This document shows, piece after piece, positions 1 through 7,284 of a stretch of DNA of 17,628 nt; positions within the stretch are counted from its first letter, which is position 1; each line of letters starts with the position of its first letter. The DNA lies in NCBI GenBank assembly GCA_947425005.1, contig CANDYP010000019.1, forward strand, positions 1 through 17,628, read 5' to 3'. The position numbers and the translations under genes are program-made. Source of the stretch: Rickettsiales bacterium. GTDB lineage: Bacteria > Pseudomonadota > Alphaproteobacteria > Rickettsiales > UBA1997. The notes beneath the pieces were generated by a model. It did no database searches. It was not told the DNA's origin and was given only the letters and a program-made list of their open reading frames with translations.

Positions 1-237
1 AGCTTCAACAAAAACGTCATGACCATCTTTGAATTAGCTTCAAAGGCACATGATCTTTTTAAAAGTTCGGAACTGGAAGAAAATAGAAGAATTATCGCGT
101 TAGTATTTCCGAACTTGGAAATGAACTCTGCGAAGCTAGTGTTTACGCTGCGTAAACCGTTTGATATGATGATGAATTTGAGCCATCGTAAAGAATGGCT
201 CCCTGGGAAGGATTCGAACCTCCGACCAAGTGATTAA
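1..237 (+). CDS. Serine recombinase, C-terminal fragment (gene starts left of the window)
   Basis: The frame is open from base 1 to a TAA at 235-237, so only the C-terminal 78 residues are visible. Segments such as LFKSSELEENRRIIALVF and FTLRKPFD match, from memory, the extreme C-terminus of large serine recombinases (resolvase N-terminus, Recombinase and zinc-ribbon domains, then a helical tail). The catalytic domain is outside the window. The last 13 residues (WLPGKDSNLRPSD, 196-234) are read from the antisense strand of the tRNA-Asn gene; the Trp codon at 196 is the complement of the tRNA CCA end, and the TAA overlaps the anticodon. The fragment therefore marks the edge of an integrated element whose attachment site is probably the tRNA. 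Family assignment is by recognition of the tail only. An internal ATG at 19 is not a credible start because the frame is open upstream. Confidence 0.75.
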   Translation, partial: SFNKNVMTIFELASKAHDLFKSSELEENRRIIALVFPNLEMNSAKLVFTLRKPFDMMMNLSHRKEWLPGKDSNLRPSD

Positions 238-270
238 CAGTCACTTGCTCTACCACTGAGCTACCAGGGA
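196..270 (-). tRNA. tRNA-Asn (anticodon GTT), CCA encoded
   Basis: Read on the minus strand, the gene folds into a full cloverleaf. The acceptor stem is TCCCTGG/CCAGGGA with discriminator G and an encoded CCA (198-196). The D arm is GCTC/GAGC. The anticodon stem is AGTGA/TCACT with loop CTGTTAA, giving anticodon GTT at 238-236 for asparagine. The T arm is GGAGG-TTCGAAT-CCTTC. Length is 75 including CCA. Its 3' end faces the recombinase gene at 1-237, the arrangement expected when an integrase uses the 3' half of a tRNA as its attachment site. Confidence 0.96.
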
Positions 271-335
271 ATGGTTTGTGTATTTTGAAGAGATCTAATT
301 TTGCGGGGAAGCAAGTTTTGGATTTCTTGGAGGGG

Positions 336-352
336 CTTGAGTTTTGCTCAAG
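336..352. repeat. Small perfect inverted repeat
   Basis: CTTGAG at 336-341 and CTCAAG at 347-352 are separated by five bases. It lies upstream of tRNA-Asn in the 236-base gap between the tRNA and rne. There is no T-run typical of a terminator, and its role is unknown. Apart from this and the hairpin at 452-477 I see nothing in that gap. Confidence 0.4.
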
Positions 353-451
353 ATTTGTTCGGGAAAAATTCACGCTGACCGGTGAAGGGCGGGCATGCTA
401 TTTTTGGGTCTAGAAAAATCAACCAAGTATTTAGAAAATTTAATTACGTGC

Positions 452-477
452 CGGACCCTGTCATTTGACGGGGTCCG
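452..477 (-). terminator. Strong hairpin downstream of rne
   Basis: An 11-bp stem (452-462 with 467-477, one G-T wobble) closes a four-base ATTT loop about 30 bases past the rne stop. On the minus strand it is followed by AT-rich sequence without a clean U-run, so it is either an imperfect intrinsic terminator or a 3'-end stabilising hairpin. Confidence 0.55.
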
Positions 478-506
478 ACTGCAGAATCGATCAAGATTGT
501 TGAGTT

Positions 507-2570
507 TTATTTCCCCCCAAAAATTCCCGAAAAGAATGAGCCGAGAGCTGATGGTTTTTTGTTGCGATCGAAGCGGTTGTCGAATTTTCGACGATCACCG
601 CCGCGACGGTTTTTCTTGAATTTATTGTCGAATTTTTTGCGATCACCGCGACGGAAATTTTCGTCGCCGGAGCTGTCAGAAAAATCTTTTTCGCCGGAAT
701 AGCTGTCCAAGTAACTCTTCTCCAAACCAAGCTGGTTCACCTTTCCGGTCACAACTTCCATTTCGATTTCTCTTCTTTCTTCGTCAGAAAGGCTCTTCCT
801 TTTTTTGATGGTGAAGCCGTGGCTGCCCACGTCGTCGCTTTGATGCATGAAGAGGTGAATGTTGTAATTTTTTTCGGTCGAGATGATTTCCTGGCGCTTG
901 TAGTTCATCATGTAGGTGATGACTTCGGGAGTGGTGTAGATGTAAACCACGCCAACTTGATTGTCGGTGCAGGCGTAACGCACGGCGCGCAAAATGCTGA
1001 CGGCGAGGATTTCGACTGAGCGGACGTAACCAGTGCCGTTACAATGTTTGCAAGGTTCGGTGATGGTTTCGAAAAAGCTGGCACCCAATCTTTGGCGCGA
1101 CATTTCAAGCAAACCGAACACGCTGATGCGGCCGAGTTGAATGCGGGCGCGGTCATTTTGTAACTCGTCGCGCAAAGCTCTTTCGACGTTGCGGCGATGT
1201 TTTTGGTCGTACATGTCGATGAAGTCGATCACGACCAAGCCAGCTAAATCGCGGAGTCGCAGCTGTCTAGCGATTTCTTTTACGGCTTCGTAGTTGGTGT
1301 TGAAGGCAGTTTCTTCGACGCCGCTTTCTTTGGTGGCGCGGCCGGAGTTGACGTCAATCGCCACTAGAGCTTCAGTGTGATCAATCACGATTGAACCGCC
1401 TGACGGCAAAGAAATCTGTTTTTCGTAAAGTGAAGAGATTTGCTGCTCAACGCGATATTTGTTGAAGATCGGAATTCTTTCTTCGTGGAATTTTACGTTG
1501 TGCGCGCTGCCGGGCATGGTGAGTTTGATGAAGTTGGTGACTTCTTCGAAAGCCTTTTCGCCTTCAACCACAACTTCACTGACTGACTCATTGTAGACGT
1601 CGCGGATGCATCTTTTGATCACGTCATCTTCGGCGTGAATAAAGGAAGGAGCTTTGGAAGTGCTAGAGGCTTCTTTGATGCTGTCCCACAATCTTGAGAG
1701 GTAATCGTAGTCTCTTTTGATGTCTTCCGGTTTTTTGCCGACGCCTGCGGTTCTAATGATGACGGATCTGTCGCCGGGAACATTTAGTTCGCTTAAGGTT
1801 GATTTCAAAAGTTTGCGATCACGGAAATTGTCAACTTTTTTCGAGACGCCGCCTTTGTTTGGCGTGTTGGACATCAAGACGCAATATTTGCCGGCGAGTG
1901 AAATGTAAGAAGTCATTGAGGCGCCTTTGTTGCCGCGCTCTTCTTTGGCCACTTGCACCAGGATTAATTGCCCCGGTTTGATGACGTCTTGGATGCTGTA
2001 TTTTCTGTAAATGTTGTGGATGTTGCCGGTGTAGTTGCCGCCGGTTTCGTCTTCTACGGAGTAAGAGCCGACTACGACTGATTCGCTAGATTCGTCGCCA
2101 GCGTCAACGAAACCATCAGCGCTTGGAGCTCGTTCGGAAGAGCGGGCAGGGCGGTCGCGATCAGTATCGCGGTTGCTGCCGGAGTTGCGACGGTCGCGAT
2201 CTCCGCGGTCAGAACGATCGCTGCGATCACGCTCAGGGCGCTGCTCGTAACCGTCGTCATCGTCATATTTTTGTGACTGATTTTCGTTGGAAAGTTCGCG
2301 GAGTTTTTGCTTTTCTGTTTCGGAGATTTGGTAATAGTCGGGGTGGATGTCGGCGAAAGGGAGGAAGCCGTGGCGATTGCCGTCGTAGTCAACGAAGGCG
2401 GATTGTAATGAAGGCTCTACCCGGGTGACTTTGGCAAGGTAGATGTTGCCTTTGATTTGCTTGATGGCGATGGCTTCGCGATCAAAGTCTTGCAAAATGC
2501 CATCTTCTAAGACGGCAACTCGAGTCTCTTCGCGATGCGCCGAGTCGATGATGATTGTTTTGTTTTTCAT
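507..2570 (-). CDS. rne: Ribonuclease E (RNase E/G family)
   Basis: Endoribonuclease that starts mRNA decay and processes rRNA and tRNA precursors in the cytoplasm. The 687 residues align by eye with the E. coli catalytic half. The N-terminus is followed by an S1 domain (about 38-80, resuming at about 190-235). The DNase I-like domain carries the metal-binding aspartates D406 (AIDVNSG) and D449 (VVIDFIDM), matching E. coli D303 and D346. The Zn-link is CKHCNGTG with C507 and C510. The S1 domain is split by an Asp/Arg/Ser-rich insert (about 97-180), which I associate with alphaproteobacterial RNase E. The C-terminal tail is short (about 80 residues) and basic, with a twice-repeated RRGDRKKFDN-like block (640-667), so the long degradosome scaffold of E. 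coli is absent. The gene appears monocistronic, with about 270 bases of leader to cutA and a hairpin downstream. RNase G is less likely given the insert and basic tail. Confidence 0.93.
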   Translation of the reverse strand: MKNKTIIIDSAHREETRVAVLEDGILQDFDREAIAIKQIKGNIYLAKVTRVEPSLQSAFVDYDGNRHGFLPFADIHPDYYQISETEKQKLRELSNENQSQKYDDDDGYEQRPERDRSDRSDRGDRDRRNSGSNRDTDRDRPARSSERAPSADGFVDAGDESSESVVVGSYSVEDETGGNYTGNIHNIYRKYSIQDVIKPGQLILVQVAKEERGNKGASMTSYISLAGKYCVLMSNTPNKGGVSKKVDNFRDRKLLKSTLSELNVPGDRSVIIRTAGVGKKPEDIKRDYDYLSRLWDSIKEASSTSKAPSFIHAEDDVIKRCIRDVYNESVSEVVVEGEKAFEEVTNFIKLTMPGSAHNVKFHEERIPIFNKYRVEQQISSLYEKQISLPSGGSIVIDHTEALVAIDVNSGRATKESGVEETAFNTNYEAVKEIARQLRLRDLAGLVVIDFIDMYDQKHRRNVERALRDELQNDRARIQLGRISVFGLLEMSRQRLGASFFETITEPCKHCNGTGYVRSVEILAVSILRAVRYACTDNQVGVVYIYTTPEVITYMMNYKRQEIISTEKNYNIHLFMHQSDDVGSHGFTIKKRKSLSDEERREIEMEVVTGKVNQLGLEKSYLDSYSGEKDFSDSSGDENFRRGDRKKFDNKFKKNRRGGDRRKFDNRFDRNKKPSALGSFFSGIFGGK

Positions 2571-2755
2571 TTGAAGTTCCCAAAAATTAATTAAGGGAAC
2601 AATTATTTCTAGAGTTTAGACAAACGTCTTTGAGTAAGAGTCTGTAGGTTTCATAAAGATTTTACAAAATGTGGTTGCGGAAAAATTGCAACCAAAAAGA
2701 AGAAATAACTGTCCCTGCGAATCGAAATAGTGCTGTCTTTTTTTTAGAAAAAGAG

Positions 2756-2789
2756 TCGGGTTTTTAGTTTAAAATTTTTTCAAACCCGA
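2756..2789 (-). terminator. Probable intrinsic terminator of cutA
   Basis: TCGGGTTT (2756-2763) pairs with AAACCCGA (2782-2789), an 8-bp stem with an AT-rich loop. On the minus strand it is followed by CTCTTTTTCT. It lies about 50 bases past the cutA stop and upstream of rne, so it would separate the two genes. The rest of the rne leader (2571-2755) also holds a small GGTTGC/GCAACC stem at about 2673-2693; I could not place a convincing promoter there. Confidence 0.6.
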
Positions 2790-2840
2790 GATTAAAAACT
2801 GCGCCGAAATTTATGAAGGCTGACTTAATTTAGCTAGTTT

Positions 2841-3176
2841 TTATTTGGGCTGCGTAACGGTTTTTTTGATCCAATCCAAATATCCTTCAAACCCACAATC
2901 AACAAGGCTTCCCAAAATTTGCGGAACTTCGTAGATGTGATTGCTTTGGATAATTTTTTCGATTTGGGAATAAAGCGCAGTTTTGCTTTTTATCGTCACT
3001 AAAATTTCGCGATCACGCTGGATTTTTTCTTGCCAAAAATAGTGACTTTCGATTTCAGAAAATTGCACGCAGGCCGCCAGTTTTTTTTCTAAAAGAAGCT
3101 GCGCTAAATTTTCCGCTAGCTTTTTGCCCGGGGCAGAATTTGGATAAGTCGTCGAGATGGTTACGAAATCTTTCAT
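2841..3176 (-). CDS. cutA: CutA1 family divalent-cation tolerance protein
   Basis: Small cytoplasmic protein of the CutA1 family, which forms very stable trimers with a ferredoxin-like fold. The family was named from copper tolerance in E. coli, but its molecular role is still unclear. The 111 residues cover the whole family domain. Recognisable features are the early strand FVTISTTYPN, the KKLAACVQF stretch with conserved C36, the YFWQEKI segment (W48), the strand EILVTIKS, the H-x-YEVP motif (80-85) and the terminal YLDWI. The start ATG has no clear Shine-Dalgarno. It is divergent from the GDPD gene, with 78 bases between the two starts, and a hairpin terminator follows it. Nothing is odd about length or key residues. 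Confidence 0.92.
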   Translation of the reverse strand: MKDFVTISTTYPNSAPGKKLAENLAQLLLEKKLAACVQFSEIESHYFWQEKIQRDREILVTIKSKTALYSQIEKIIQSNHIYEVPQILGSLVDCGFEGYLDWIKKTVTQPK

Positions 3177-3254
3177 GAGGTTTGGTAATTTTTTTAGGAA
3201 TTGGTGCGCGTCACGTGCGGCCGGATTGTGAATAATTTTTAGTAAATCGTCGAA

Positions 3255-3920
3255 ATGGTAAAATTATTCGCCCATCGCGGCTTTGTTGCGGAAACGCATC
3301 AGGAAAATTCAGTCGCCAGCCTAAATGAGGCGGTAACGCAAGGATTCTCCGGGGTCGAATTTGATATTTGGCTCTTTGAAGAGAAGTTGGTTTTGAAACA
3401 CGATCAGCCAGTGGTGGAAGAAATTACAACCCTGCCAAATTTAAAAGATTATTTTTCTCACAAAAATTCCCTGACCTATTGGCTGGATTTCAAAAACCTC
3501 GACGAAAAAAATTCCGCAGCAGCGTTGAATTTGGTAAAACAAGAAATTGAAGCGGCCGACATCAGTCTAGACCAAATCTATTTCGCGACCATTGCGATTG
3601 ATTTCGAAAAAGCGTCAAAAATTTGCGCCGTGATTAGAAATTTCTTCGGAGAAAAAGCGCAAATAATCGCCGTTCGTAAAAGCGTAGAAAATGAAAAAGA
3701 AGTTCAAGAATTGCGCCAATTTTTAGACCAAAATAATTTAAAATTTCTGTCGATTTTTCACCAACTGATTAGCGAAAGTTTTGTAAAAGTTTTCGCCGGC
3801 ATTGAAATTTTTGCTTGGACCGTAAACGACGTACAAAGGCTGCAAGAGCTTGAAACTCTTGGAATCAGAAACTTCGCCACTGACAAAATCACGCCACAAA
3901 TTTATGGAAAAAAAACCTGA
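3255..3920 (+). CDS. Glycerophosphodiester phosphodiesterase (GDPD) family protein
   Basis: Predicted TIM-barrel phosphodiesterase, similar to UgpQ-type enzymes that split glycerophosphodiesters into glycerol-3-phosphate and an alcohol. Family signatures are present in order: HRG at 7-9, EN at 17-18, E35 and D37 in VEFDIW (metal ligands), HD at 49-50 (general acid region) and a late FAWTVND strand. The usual ExK after the HD motif reads LDFKN here, so one metal-site residue may be replaced; substrate identity is uncertain. At 221 residues it is on the short side for the family. There is no signal peptide, so it is cytoplasmic. The start is close to the HRG motif, as normal for cytoplasmic members. 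Its last 17 bases overlap the start of radC, implying co-transcription. Confidence 0.85.
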   Translation: MVKLFAHRGFVAETHQENSVASLNEAVTQGFSGVEFDIWLFEEKLVLKHDQPVVEEITTLPNLKDYFSHKNSLTYWLDFKNLDEKNSAAALNLVKQEIEAADISLDQIYFATIAIDFEKASKICAVIRNFFGEKAQIIAVRKSVENEKEVQELRQFLDQNNLKFLSIFHQLISESFVKVFAGIEIFAWTVNDVQRLQELETLGIRNFATDKITPQIYGKKT

Positions 3921-4584
3921 TACTTTGGGTCACCGCAAGCGCATCAAAGAAAAATTTCTCTCCTCGCTGGGCAAAGAATTACACGATTACGAATTGTTGG
4001 AAATTCTGCTTTTTGCTGCCAATGCAAGATCCGACACCAAATCGCTCGCAAAAAAACTAATCACAAAATTTGGTGACATTTCCGGCGTGATTAACGCTGA
4101 GGTTGATCTGCTTCGAGATGTTGAAGGGGTGGGTGAAAGCGCGATTACTTCCATCAAAATTATTCCTGAAATCCTCAATCGAGTTCTAAAAAAATCTGCT
4201 CAATCCAAAACAATTTTGAACAACTGGTCGGCAGTTTTGGATTACGCCTACGCAGTTTTAAAAAATCTAAATTACGAAGTTTTTCGCGTTTTATTTTTGG
4301 ATAAAAAACACCAACTAATCGAAGATGAACTAATCGGCATTGGTGAAAATGACCACGTCTCCGTAAGTCCCAAGCTAATCGCTAAAAAGGCATTACTCTT
4401 GTCCGCCTCGTCAATAATTCTAATGCACAACCACCCAAGCGGCGATTTACGCGCCTCCGCAAGCGATATTAAAACCACGAATGAGATTATTGCGACGCTA
4501 AAAAATCTGGAGATCAAGGTCTTGGATCATCTAATCGTGGGCAATGCGGGGCATTTTAGTTTTAAAGAAGGGGGGTTGATTTAG
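3904..4584 (+). CDS. radC: RadC-type JAB1/MPN metalloprotease-fold protein
   Basis: RadC family protein of 226 residues; the family was once linked to DNA repair but its real function is unsettled. An N-terminal helix-hairpin-helix-like region is visible (VEGVGESA, 73-80). The C-terminal JAMM domain has the metal-binding motif H175-N-H177-P-S-G and D188. The chosen ATG gives MEKKPDTLGHRKRIKEKF, the usual RadC opening (GHRxRLRxRF). An upstream in-frame ATG at 3850 would add 18 residues lying inside the GDPD gene and matching nothing in the family. The gene overlaps the GDPD stop by 17 bases. RadC is often carried by mobile elements, but this copy sits in an ordinary two-gene unit. A palindromic element starts 23 bases after its stop. 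Confidence 0.92.
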   Translation: MEKKPDTLGHRKRIKEKFLSSLGKELHDYELLEILLFAANARSDTKSLAKKLITKFGDISGVINAEVDLLRDVEGVGESAITSIKIIPEILNRVLKKSAQSKTILNNWSAVLDYAYAVLKNLNYEVFRVLFLDKKHQLIEDELIGIGENDHVSVSPKLIAKKALLLSASSIILMHNHPSGDLRASASDIKTTNEIIATLKNLEIKVLDHLIVGNAGHFSFKEGGLI

Positions 4585-4607
4585 TCACAAAAACTTGGAC
4601 CAGCCCG

Positions 4608-4769
4608 AGAACCTGTCCTAGATCTTTTTTATTCTCAGATTTTGACATATTCCGAGCGCTTTTTTGGTAAAATTTTGATAAATATCTGGATATATTTTGA
4701 AAAATTTTACCAAAAAATAAGCCGGAATAGGACGAAATATGGGGATAAAAAAGATTTAGGATAGGTTCT
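4608..4769. repeat. Palindromic element, family 1, copy 1
   Basis: A 162-base near-perfect inverted repeat centred at about 4688. The outer ends are AGAACCTGTCCTAGATCT on the left and the complement of AGAACCTATCCTAAATCT on the right. Arms of about 75 bases stay complementary through AT-rich interiors, and several mismatches would be G-U pairs in RNA. It fills the gap between convergent radC and the DUF4116 gene, so it may act as a terminator in both directions. It shares its ends, but not its interior, with the copy at 8863-9008. It contains no coding sequence. Confidence 0.85.
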
Positions 4770-4804
4770 GAGATCAGACTTGCAGCTACACCAAACTTTC
4801 TTCC

Positions 4805-6256
4805 CTAAAACTCCTCCGGCTTCACGTCTTCTTTCTCACCTTCCTTCTCAGCCGCCGCCGCGTCTTTCAGCGCATCGATTTCGTAAGCCATCTGATATTT
4901 TCCGTTATTCGCCTCTTCAAAAACTTGAAAATATTCGCGGAATTTATCTTCAACTTTGAAAATAATTTTTGGATTTTTGTCAGATTTGTCCACTTCGTAC
5001 AAATCCCACAGATTGAATTTTTTGTGACCATTTTCGTAAGTCGGATCAACTTTTATCTCGCTGTCAAAAATCACTTCAACGACTGACAAATGCCATTCCT
5101 CGCCTTGTTTCTGGGCGATTGCGGTCAGAGAAGTGACGTCAGCAAACTTGGGCCCCAGCTCAATATCCTTGCTGTCGCGCAACAAATACAAATTGAAAAC
5201 CACCGTTTGCGGAACCTTCTTTACCTTCCAGAAATAAGTCGTCGAAAGGCTGTCACTCGTGTTGCGATCCACTTGATGATTCAGAAAAAACTTTTCGATT
5301 TTTGCGATTAGTAGCGGGAATTTTTTGAAATCTTTTTTCCACGGAATCGGATAATTACGGATGTCGGCCGTGATCAGGTGCACATCGTCGCTCTTGTCAT
5401 TGGCGGCAAAACTTCTTTGCCATTTCGTGACGTAATTGCGGTCAATAATTTTATTGGCGGAGAAATGCTTCATGCGGTTGTCGATCACGGTGCCGACATG
5501 TTTTTTGCCGGAATCGTTGAGGTAATTTTTTTGCAGAAATTTCGACAAATCTTCCTGAGATTTGATCGCTGATTTGTGAGTGGCGAGTTTTTTTAAATTC
5601 TTGTCTTGTTTAAGTGCGTCATCGGCGAACTCTAGAGCGGCCGCATTGGAAGTGACGGCAATTTTAACTAAAGCCTTGTCACTTTTGATTTTCGTCGGCG
5701 CGTTGGCCAATAGCAGGCCGTTATCTTTGAAAGCTGAGGCGGCAAATTCCGGAATTTCTTTGAGGCGGTCAGAGGCAAACATGTAATTCCGAGAATCGAT
5801 CCGAATCATGTTTTTGATGAAGAGCTTGTTGTCGAGCAGTTTAGGGTCAGCGTATTGCAGAGCGTCGCGACTTAAGTAAGTGGCATTCTCCATGAAGATG
5901 GGATCGGAGCGTAATTTGTCTGAGGCAAATTTTAAAATTTCCGGATTTATTTCGATTACGCGGTACACAAAACTTTCATCTTCTCGCAAAATCTCCGAGG
6001 CGTATTGAAACTGTTTCGGATCAATGAGGGCAGCGCGCAGCATTAATTTGCGGTTGAGCTTCAGGCAATCAATCAGGCTGTTAATGATGTCGCTATTCTT
6101 CTTTTTGACCTCGGCGATAATTTGATCGAAGGTCTCGTCATCGATGTTGCAGCTGGTATTGGTGAGGGCGGGATCTTCTGTTGGCGCGGCGTAAGCAGAT
6201 GTGGCAAAAAATATGCAAGAAAGAATTAGGGCAATTTTCGTGCAAGTATTTTTCAA
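4805..6256 (-). CDS. Secreted DUF4116 repeat protein
   Basis: Function unknown. The protein has 483 residues. The N-terminus is a clear Sec signal peptide (basic MKNTCTK, hydrophobic core, cleavage near AYA/A at 23-24), so it is exported, probably to the periplasm. Residues about 70-225 hold around six helical units of about 24 residues of the form FxYASxxLRxDxxF, as in DUF4116. Residues about 290-455 look like a separate folded region, followed by a Glu/Lys/Ala-rich tail. The start is TTG at 6256-6254, supported by AAAGGA in the last codons of nuoK at normal spacing; there is no nearby alternative ATG. It starts three bases after the nuoK stop and is therefore probably translated from the nuo transcript. 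A role linked to complex I is possible but unsupported. Confidence 0.8.
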   Translation of the reverse strand: MKNTCTKIALILSCIFFATSAYAAPTEDPALTNTSCNIDDETFDQIIAEVKKKNSDIINSLIDCLKLNRKLMLRAALIDPKQFQYASEILREDESFVYRVIEINPEILKFASDKLRSDPIFMENATYLSRDALQYADPKLLDNKLFIKNMIRIDSRNYMFASDRLKEIPEFAASAFKDNGLLLANAPTKIKSDKALVKIAVTSNAAALEFADDALKQDKNLKKLATHKSAIKSQEDLSKFLQKNYLNDSGKKHVGTVIDNRMKHFSANKIIDRNYVTKWQRSFAANDKSDDVHLITADIRNYPIPWKKDFKKFPLLIAKIEKFFLNHQVDRNTSDSLSTTYFWKVKKVPQTVVFNLYLLRDSKDIELGPKFADVTSLTAIAQKQGEEWHLSVVEVIFDSEIKVDPTYENGHKKFNLWDLYEVDKSDKNPKIIFKVEDKFREYFQVFEEANNGKYQMAYEIDALKDAAAAEKEGEKEDVKPEEF

Positions 6257-6259
6257 ATT

Positions 6260-6580
6260 TTATCCTTTCATTGAGGAGATGTCGCGGGTTTCAATGGTGC
6301 GACGGTTGTGGAAATAAATCACGACAATCGCCAGGCCAATTGCGGCTTCAGCGCCGGCGACGGTCAAAACAAAAATAGCAAAAACTTGTCCGACTAAATT
6401 ATTCAGCACGGCGGAGAAGGCGACGAAATTGATGTTAACCGCCAGCAGCATGAGCTCGATGCTCATCAAAAGCGAAATGACGTTTTTGCGATTAGCGAAA
6501 ATTCCGCTAATGCCGATGCAAAATAAAATGGCGGATAAGATGACGAAATTATTGATGTCGATGCCGTTGACTGTGTTCAT
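6260..6580 (-). CDS. nuoK: NADH-quinone oxidoreductase subunit K
   Basis: Small membrane subunit of respiratory complex I (NADH:ubiquinone oxidoreductase), part of the proton-translocating arm. The 106 residues form three transmembrane helices. The two buried glutamates of the family are present: E42 in SIELMLLAVN and E78 in AGAEAAIGLA, matching E. coli E36 and E72. The start codon lies inside the end of nuoJ (four-base overlap), which implies translational coupling. The final codons (AAA GGA TAA) provide the ribosome-binding site of the next gene. In most operons nuoL follows; here it does not. Confidence 0.96.
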   Translation of the reverse strand: MNTVNGIDINNFVILSAILFCIGISGIFANRKNVISLLMSIELMLLAVNINFVAFSAVLNNLVGQVFAIFVLTVAGAEAAIGLAIVVIYFHNRRTIETRDISSMKG

Positions 6581-7191
6581 ATGTTGATTCCTTCTCCAGA
6601 TTTTACTTTAACGATTTCAAGCGAATTTGCTTTGGTGCGGAAAACCTGATTGCTGATATTTTGTCTTCTGATGAAGCGGGTTTCTTCTTGTAGGGTGAGC
6701 ACGATGGCACCAATCATTGCCACGAAAAGGATGGCGCCGCTGAGTTGAAAAGGCAGGATAAAATTAGTGTAAAGTACGTCGCCCAGAGCGTTGGTATTGT
6801 GGACGTTTTGGGGAATTTTGTAAAGCGGACTAATGTCGTAAACCTTGATGGAAGAGGCTTTGATCACCAAGAGAATTTCGGCAAATAAAATAATTGAAAC
6901 CAGAATTAGCAACGGCAAGTGGCGATTAAATTCATTCTTAATTTTTGCGCTGTCGATATCGAGCATCATCACCACGAACAAAAACAAAACCGCGATGGCG
7001 CCTACGTAAACAACGACCAACAGCATCGCCAAAAATTCCGCATTCAACAAAACAAAAAGCCCAGCAGCATTTAAAAACGCCAAAACCAAAAACATTACAG
7101 AGTGCACTGCATTTCTAGCGCCAACAACCATCAGGGCCGAAGCGATTAGAATGAAAGAGAAAAGGTAAAAAAGATCGAGGGTGAAATTCAT
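6577..7191 (-). CDS. nuoJ: NADH-quinone oxidoreductase subunit J
   Basis: Membrane subunit of complex I, next to NuoK and NuoA in the proton-pumping arm. The 204 residues include five predicted membrane helices and the conserved block EFLAMLLVVVYVGAIAVLFL (52-71) containing the YVGAIAVLFLFVVMML signature of TM3. The hydrophilic C-terminal tail after about residue 170 is of normal size. The stop overlaps the nuoK start. The start is an ATG with no visible Shine-Dalgarno. It is separated from nuoI by a 93-base gap filled with heptamer repeats, unusually long for this operon. Confidence 0.95.
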   Translation of the reverse strand: MNFTLDLFYLFSFILIASALMVVGARNAVHSVMFLVLAFLNAAGLFVLLNAEFLAMLLVVVYVGAIAVLFLFVVMMLDIDSAKIKNEFNRHLPLLILVSIILFAEILLVIKASSIKVYDISPLYKIPQNVHNTNALGDVLYTNFILPFQLSGAILFVAMIGAIVLTLQEETRFIRRQNISNQVFRTKANSLEIVKVKSGEGINI

Positions 7192-7192
7192 T

Positions 7193-7280
7193 TTGGTTGT
7201 TGGTTGTTAGCTTGGTTGTTGGTTGTTGGTTGTTGGTTGTTAGGGAGGGTTGTTTCTACGGACAACCAGCAACTAACAAC
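7193..7280. repeat. Heptamer tandem repeat with inverted partner between nuoJ and nuoI
   Basis: TTGGTTG occurs twice in tandem (7193-7206) and, after a five-base interruption, four more times (7212-7239). A reverse-complement-like tract (ACAACCAGCAAC, from 7262) can pair with the repeats (12 bases, one mismatch). On the transcribed minus strand this is a CAACCAA-rich array within the nuo message, between two genes that are usually adjacent. Confidence 0.8.
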
Positions 7281-7284
7281 TAAA

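Noticed and set aside
143..373. Minus-strand ORF containing SSVVEQVTVNHLVGGSNPS
   Set aside because: It is the sense reading of the tRNA-Asn gene, a common false ORF around tRNAs, and has no other support.
2571..2755. Conserved rne 5' leader regulatory structure
   Set aside because: Only a small GGTTGC/GCAACC stem is visible; it shows no resemblance I can defend to the known rne leader hairpins.
4608..4769. Insertion sequence or IS remnant
   Set aside because: The palindrome has no transposase frame and no obvious target duplication, so it is listed as a repeat element rather than an IS.
7193..7280. Possible CRISPR array
   Set aside because: The unit is only seven bases with no spacers; it is a simple tandem repeat.
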